From Actinophytocola xinjiangensis (GTDB lineage: Bacteria; Actinomycetota; Actinomycetes; Mycobacteriales; Pseudonocardiaceae), in the NCBI RefSeq assembly GCF_001921215.1, contig NZ_MSIF01000025.1:62001-126000 (forward strand): 64,000 bases of DNA, given 5' to 3'. The position numbers were made by a program, and so were the translations under genes. Shown here piece after piece: positions 59,828-64,000 of this stretch (its first letter is position 1; the number at the start of each line of letters is the position of its first letter). Under the pieces are notes generated by a model, which saw only the letters and a program-made list of their open reading frames with translations, had not been told where the DNA came from and made no database searches.

Positions 59828-61032
59828 ACTGGTCGGACACCGTCGCCAGCGGCCTGGACGCCATCCGCGCGCACCGGCTGCGGTCCGTGCTGACCATGCT
59901 CGGGATCGTCATCGGCGTCTCGTCGGTGATCCTGACCGTGGGACTGGGCCTGGGCGCGCAGGACCGGGTGCGGGCCGAGATCGACGCGCTGGGCAGCAAC
60001 CTGCTGATCGTCTCGCCCGGCAGCGCCACCTCCGCCGGCGGCCTGCGCGGCGGGTTCGGCTCGGCGTCGACGCTGACCGTCGCCGACGCCGCCGCGCTCG
60101 CCGACCCGACCGTCGCCCCCGACGTCGCCGAGGTCGCGCCGGTGACCAGCGAGCCGCTGTCGCTGGTGGCCGGCACCCGGAACTGGACGGCGAGCGTGGT
60201 CGGCACGACCCCCGCGTGGTCCTCGGTGCGCGGCCGGACCCTCGCGGCCGGGCGGTTTCTCACCGAGGACGACCAGAACGTGGCGGTGCTCGGCCAGGAC
60301 ACCGTCGGCGAACTGTTCCCCGGCGGCAACCCGCTCGGTGAGACGGTCACCGTCGGCGGCACGCCGCTGACCGTCGTCGGCGTGCTCGAACCGACCGGCG
60401 CGAGCGGTGAGAGCGCCGGCGAGGACGACCTGGCGGTGGTGCCGCTGCGCACGGCCCAGCGGATCACCGGCTCGGCCGGCGCCTCGGTGTCCACGATCTA
60501 CGTGCGGGCGGCGTCGGCCGACGTGCTCAGCGCCGCGCACCAGGAGATCACCGCGTTGCTGACCGCGTTGCACGACGTCGAGGAGGCCGACTTCACCGTC
60601 GCCAGCCAGGAGTCGCTGCTGGAGACGGCCAACGCCACCAACCGCACGCTGACCGTGCTGCTCGGCGGGGTCGCGGCGATCTCGCTGCTGGTCGGCGGGA
60701 TCGGGGTCATGAACATCATGCTGGTCGCGGTGACCGAGCGGGTCCGCGAGATCGGTCTGCGCAAGGCGTTGGGCGCGACCGCGCGGGCGGTGCGCCGCCA
60801 GTTCCTGGTCGAGGCCGGGGTGCTCGGCGCGGCCGGCGGCCTGATCGGCGTCGGGGTCGGCGTCGGCGGCGCGCTGCTGCTGCCGGGGCTGATCGACCAG
60901 CCGGTGAGCGTCTCGCCGCTGGCGACCGTCGCGGCCATCGGGGTCGCGCTGGTGATCGGCATCGGTTTCGGTGTCTACCCGGCCGGCCGCGCGGCCCGGC
61001 TGACCCCCATCGACGCCCTGCGCGGCGAGTGA
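59824..61032 (+). CDS. ABC transporter permease (MacB/FtsX)
   Basis: A 402-residue permease with the classical MacB layout: one N-terminal membrane segment (about 22-45; [20 protein letters not shown]), a large extracytoplasmic domain, and three C-terminal segments (about 275-395) including [20 protein letters not shown], then GLRKALGA. It exports a substrate from the outer face of the membrane together with the two adaptors that flank the ATPase-permease pair. Confidence 0.95.
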   Translation: MNWSDTVASGLDAIRAHRLRSVLTMLGIVIGVSSVILTVGLGLGAQDRVRAEIDALGSNLLIVSPGSATSAGGLRGGFGSASTLTVADAAALADPTVAPDVAEVAPVTSEPLSLVAGTRNWTASVVGTTPAWSSVRGRTLAAGRFLTEDDQNVAVLGQDTVGELFPGGNPLGETVTVGGTPLTVVGVLEPTGASGESAGEDDLAVVPLRTAQRITGSAGASVSTIYVRAASADVLSAAHQEITALLTALHDVEEADFTVASQESLLETANATNRTLTVLLGGVAAISLLVGGIGVMNIMLVAVTERVREIGLRKALGATARAVRRQFLVEAGVLGAAGGLIGVGVGVGGALLLPGLIDQPVSVSPLATVAAIGVALVIGIGFGVYPAGRAARLTPIDALRGE

Positions 61033-62417
61033 AGGAGCACGTGGTGCGGTACGCGGTTGTCGCGGTGGCGGTGGTGCTGGGCGTCGTCGGCTACCTGGTG
61101 TTCCTCGACGGTGAGCCGGCCGGCCGGTACCGCCTGGCCGCCGCCGAGGTCGGTGACGTCGCGCGGACGGTGTCCACCAGCGGCACGGTCGACTTCGCGC
61201 AGCGCGCCGACGTGGCGTTCGCGGTGGCGGGGACGGTCGCGACGGTGACCGTCTCGCCCGGCGACCGGGTCACCGCCGGGCAGACCCTGGGCGGTGTCGA
61301 CGACGCCGAGCGGCGCGCGGCGGTCGAGTCCGCGACGGCGCGACTGGCCGCCGCGCAGGCCACCCTGGAGACCGACCAGCAGCGCCAGCGCGACGCCGCG
61401 ACCACCGACGACGCGGCGGACGACGCGGCGGACGACACGGCGGACGACACGGCGGACGACACAGCTCGGCACCAGGACGCCGTCCGCGCGGCCCAGTCGG
61501 CCGCCAGCGAGTCGCTGGCCGTCGCGAAGACCGCCCTGGACGCCCAGCAGGGCGCCTGCGCCGAGGCCGGCGAGGGCTGTGCGGCGGCGATCGCGGCGGC
61601 CACGGCCGCCCAGGAGAAGGTCGCCGCCGCGCAACAGACGCTCCAGGAGCGGATCGCCGACCTGGCCGCCGACCTCGCCGCCGACCTGGCCGACGCGCCG
61701 CCGGAGCCCCGGGAGCAGGAGGAACCGGCGCCGACCGCCGCGACCATCGCCGCCGACCAGGCCGCCGTCGACCGGGCGCGCGCGGAGCTGGTCGCCGCCC
61801 AGCGCGACCTCGACCAGACCACGCTCGTCGCGCCGCTGGCCGGCACGGTCGCCTCGGTCGCCGCCGAACCCGGGGCGCGGGTCGCCGCCGGGGACCCGGT
61901 GGTCGTGGTGATCGGCGCCGGTGCCGCGCTGGTCGAGGCGACCGTGCCGGTCGAGCGGATCGCCGACCTGGCGGTCGGGCAGCGGGCGACGGTCACACCG
62001 GTCGGATCGGCCACCGCCGTCGAGGGCACGGTCACCCGCGTCGGGGCGCTGGCCGTCGAGCAGAGCTACCCGGTGACGGTCACCGTCGAGCGGCCGCCGG
62101 CCAGCCTGCCGGCCGGCTCACCGGCCGGGGTCGACATCGTCGTCGGCACCGCCGAGGGGGTGCTGACCGTGCCGACCTCGGCGGTCACCGGCCGGACCGT
62201 CACCGTGCTGACCGGCCAGGAGGCCACCCCGCGGATCGTCGAGCTGGGGCTGGTCGGTGCCCGCCGCACGGAGATCCTCGACGGGCTGGCCGAGGGCGAC
62301 CAGGTGGTGCTCGCCGACCTGGACCGGCCGCTGCCCAGCTCCGACCAGCAGGAAGGCCCGCGTGGCGGCGGGCAGGGGCGGCTGCCGATGGTGGTCCGGG
62401 GGCCGGCGCCGCGCTAG
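61029..62417 (+). CDS. Second HlyD-type efflux adaptor protein
   Basis: A 462-residue adaptor with an N-terminal membrane anchor (RYAVVAVAVVLGVVGYLVFL), split lipoyl domain, long Ala-rich coiled coil interrupted by an acidic 12-bp-repeat-encoded segment (DDAADDAADDTADDTADDTA) and beta-barrel domains. It closes the four-gene exporter operon. The GTG at 61029 overlaps the permease stop (GTGA). GTG at 61044 is an alternative with AAGGAG six bases upstream and would remove five residues only. Confidence 0.9.
   Translation: MKEHVVRYAVVAVAVVLGVVGYLVFLDGEPAGRYRLAAAEVGDVARTVSTSGTVDFAQRADVAFAVAGTVATVTVSPGDRVTAGQTLGGVDDAERRAAVESATARLAAAQATLETDQQRQRDAATTDDAADDAADDTADDTADDTARHQDAVRAAQSAASESLAVAKTALDAQQGACAEAGEGCAAAIAAATAAQEKVAAAQQTLQERIADLAADLAADLADAPPEPREQEEPAPTAATIAADQAAVDRARAELVAAQRDLDQTTLVAPLAGTVASVAAEPGARVAAGDPVVVVIGAGAALVEATVPVERIADLAVGQRATVTPVGSATAVEGTVTRVGALAVEQSYPVTVTVERPPASLPAGSPAGVDIVVGTAEGVLTVPTSAVTGRTVTVLTGQEATPRIVELGLVGARRTEILDGLAEGDQVVLADLDRPLPSSDQQEGPRGGGQGRLPMVVRGPAPR
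61407..61466 (+). repeat. 12-bp in-frame tandem repeat, five copies
   Basis: GACGACGCGGCG and close variants recur five times inside the adaptor gene, encoding DDAA/DDTA units. Copy number could vary without a frameshift. Confidence 0.85.
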
Positions 62418-62422
62418 CGCCC

Positions 62423-62428
62423 TACACT
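62423..62428 (+). promoter_or_regulatory. -10 box of leaderless AraC-type gene
   Basis: TACACT lies exactly seven bases before the GTG at 62436, with no ribosome-binding site. Confidence 0.5.
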
Positions 62429-62435
62429 GCCGACC

Positions 62436-63182
62436 GTGGCCCGGGACGCCCGTGAACTGGCCGGCGCGTGGACGCGGTACCAGCGGCACGCCACCGCCGC
62501 CCCCGCGCCCGACCTGGCCCGCTGGGTCGAGAAGTACTGGATCGTGTCCTGGGACTACGCGCGGCCGTACCGGCAGAAGGTCGTCCCGTACCCGAACGTG
62601 CACCTGGTCTTCCGCGACGGCGGCGGCTACGTCCGAGGCGTCGGCACCGGTCACCGGATCGAGGTCCTCGACGGTGTGGGCGGGCTGTTCGGAGTCACGT
62701 TCCGCGTCGGCGCCGTGCGGGCCGTCCTCGACGGCCCGGTCAGCGACCTCACCGACCGGCTGGTCGACGCCGCCACGCTGTTCGGCCAGGACCCGCCCGC
62801 GCGGCCCGACGTCCCGACCGTCGAGAACTACCTGCGCCGGGGCCTGCCGGCGCGGACCGACCCGCGCGCGGAGCTGGCGGCGCTGGCCGTCGCCAGGATC
62901 GCCGCCGAACCCGGGATCACCCGGGTCGACGCGCTGGCCGACGTGGTGGGCACCAGCGTCCGGGCCCTGCAACGGTTGTTCGCCGAGTACGTCGGCGTCG
63001 GCCCCAAATGGGTGATCCGCCGCTACCGGCTGCACGAGGTGACCGAGCGCCTCGCGGCCGGCACCCCGATCGACTGGGCGGGCCTGGCCGCCGACCTCGG
63101 GTACACCGACCAGGCCCATCTCACCCACGACTTCACCGGCATCTTCGGCGAACCACCCACCTGGTACGCCCGCCGCTACTGA
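62436..63182 (+). CDS. AraC-family transcriptional regulator
   Basis: A 248-residue regulator with an N-terminal ligand-type domain common in actinomycetes (WVEKYWIVSWDYARPYRQKV, then PNVHLVF) and a C-terminal AraC double HTH (VGTSVRALQRLFAEYVGVGP, LAADLGYTDQAHLTHDF). It has its own likely leaderless promoter 18 bases after the exporter operon and may or may not regulate it. It ends immediately before the convergent L,D-transpeptidase gene, with no terminator between. Confidence 0.93.
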   Translation: MARDARELAGAWTRYQRHATAAPAPDLARWVEKYWIVSWDYARPYRQKVVPYPNVHLVFRDGGGYVRGVGTGHRIEVLDGVGGLFGVTFRVGAVRAVLDGPVSDLTDRLVDAATLFGQDPPARPDVPTVENYLRRGLPARTDPRAELAALAVARIAAEPGITRVDALADVVGTSVRALQRLFAEYVGVGPKWVIRRYRLHEVTERLAAGTPIDWAGLAADLGYTDQAHLTHDFTGIFGEPPTWYARRY

Positions 63183-64000
63183 CTACAGGGCCGACTTGGC
63201 CGTCCACTGGGGCCAGGTCAGCGCCCAGTCGTAGAAGTCGCCGTCGGTCGGGTCGAGCTGGTTGGTGCTGCCGGTGATCTCCACCGGGTCGCCGACCAGC
63301 GCGGAGTCGAAGTACTGCTTGGCCTTGTCGGGGGCCAGGTTCACGCAGCCGTGGGAGACGTTCTGCTTGCCCTGCGCCCAGATCGAGGGCGCGTACCCGT
63401 GGACGAACTCGCCGTTGTTGGAGATGCGCACCGCCCACGGCACCACGACGTCGCAGTAGTCGTACTTCTCGTTGCACATCGAGTAGCTCTCGTGCTTGGA
63501 CATCACGACGTGGGTGCCGCTGTTGGTGACCCGGCCGGGGTCGGAGTCCAGGCCGTAGCTCGCCGGGAGGTCGGCGGTCAGCTTGCCGTCGCGGAAGACC
63601 TGTAACCGGTGGGTCTTGGTGTTGCCGCGCACGACCTGGTTGCGGCCGATGCTGAACTTCGAGGTCAGGTCGTTCTGGCCGTAGACGCCGTTGCCGAAGG
63701 GCACGCCGTAGAGCCGCAGGTCCACGTCGACCGTGGTGCCCGCCGGCCAGTACGCCCGGGGGCGCCAGTGCGCGCGGGTGTCGTCCAGCCACGCCCACGT
63801 GCCCTCGACCGGCACCGACGTGGTGACGGTCATCGCGCGCTGCACGGCGGCCTTGTCGGCGACCGGCGAGTCGAAGGTGACCGCGATCGGCATGGCGACG
63901 CCGTAGGTGCGGCCGTCGCCGGTGTTGATCCGTGCGCCGGTGGTGCCGTTGGGGGTGACGGTGGTGAACGCGCCGGTGATCGGCTGGCGCTCGCCGTTGG
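63183..64000 (-). CDS. L,D-transpeptidase (YkuD), N-terminus beyond window
   Basis: The visible 272 residues comprise Ig-like domains (TTSVPVEGTWAWLDDTRAHW, PRAYWPAGTTVDVDL) and a C-terminal YkuD catalytic domain with the signature SHGCVNL carrying the active-site Cys and a preceding HGYAPSIW His. The enzyme makes 3-3 cross-links in peptidoglycan outside the membrane; in actinomycetes such proteins are lipoproteins or anchored proteins of about 400 residues. The start and signal lie right of the window; an internal ATG at 63893 is not the true start because coding continues upstream. Confidence 0.93.
   Translation of the reverse strand, partial: NGERQPITGAFTTVTPNGTTGARINTGDGRTYGVAMPIAVTFDSPVADKAAVQRAMTVTTSVPVEGTWAWLDDTRAHWRPRAYWPAGTTVDVDLRLYGVPFGNGVYGQNDLTSKFSIGRNQVVRGNTKTHRLQVFRDGKLTADLPASYGLDSDPGRVTNSGTHVVMSKHESYSMCNEKYDYCDVVVPWAVRISNNGEFVHGYAPSIWAQGKQNVSHGCVNLAPDKAKQYFDSALVGDPVEITGSTNQLDPTDGDFYDWALTWPQWTAKSAL

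Noticed and set aside
1-64000. CRISPR arrays, tRNA or rRNA genes
   Set aside because: No evenly spaced identical repeats of CRISPR type, no tRNA cloverleaf and no rRNA-like sequence were seen on either strand.

Overview
The window reads as chromosome of a high-GC actinomycete, probably of the Pseudonocardiaceae (Saccharothrix/Lentzea/Actinosynnema-like). The composition is strongly GC-rich, GTG starts and ATGA/GTGA stop-start overlaps are frequent, several regulators look leaderless, and the gene set (glnX-glnH-pknG operon, a SARP/AfsR-type regulator with an NB-ARC domain, a type II polyketide synthase) is typical. The genus is an inference; no rRNA or marker gene is present.

1-27.3 kb is a secondary-metabolism region in two islands. 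The left island (1-6.5 kb) is tailoring: SDR (cut by the left edge), GNAT acetyltransferase, erythromycin-esterase-like protein, O-methyltransferase and RCC1 beta-propeller on the minus strand, with a divergent cytochrome P450 and ferredoxin. The right island (19.5-27.3 kb) holds the type II PKS core, read leftwards: TcmI-type cyclase, ACP, a TcmN-type aromatase/cyclase fused to a TcmJ-type cupin, KS-alpha, chain-length factor, ABM monooxygenase and DUF1772 (anthrone-oxidase-like) protein. Beside it lie a quinone-oxidoreductase-like MDR enzyme, a SnoaL-like protein and a beta-hydroxyacid dehydrogenase. Between the islands are a DUF418 membrane protein, a class III CoA-transferase divergent from a MatC-type dicarboxylate carrier, two secreted proteins (one PQQ-type propeller), a LysR-controlled set (DHFR-like, PPOX-like, methyltransferase), an XRE regulator with a divergent operon of unknown genes, and a Nudix hydrolase.

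27.5-43 kb carries signalling and transport: a SigE-family sigma factor with a membrane partner, an FtsX-type ABC exporter divergent from a NarL-type two-component system, a second response-regulator/soluble-kinase pair, a PPDK_N-like protein, an ABC-F ATPase and the SARP regulator. 43-47 kb is a gene-poor, scarred stretch with two tiny overlapping ORFs, a rearranged PadR gene fragment, a Gly-rich secreted beta-helix protein and an IS630-type transposase remnant. It is followed by a PadR/FAD-monooxygenase divergent pair.

48.7-54.5 kb is the glnX-glnH-pknG operon, which is expected to sense acidic amino acids and control the TCA/glutamate node. The right end contains an SDR/TetR divergent pair with two matching operators, a metallophosphoesterase, a hotdog thioesterase, a MacAB-like ABC system with two HlyD-type adaptors, an AraC-type regulator and an L,D-transpeptidase cut by the right edge. 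No rRNA, tRNA or CRISPR was recognised.
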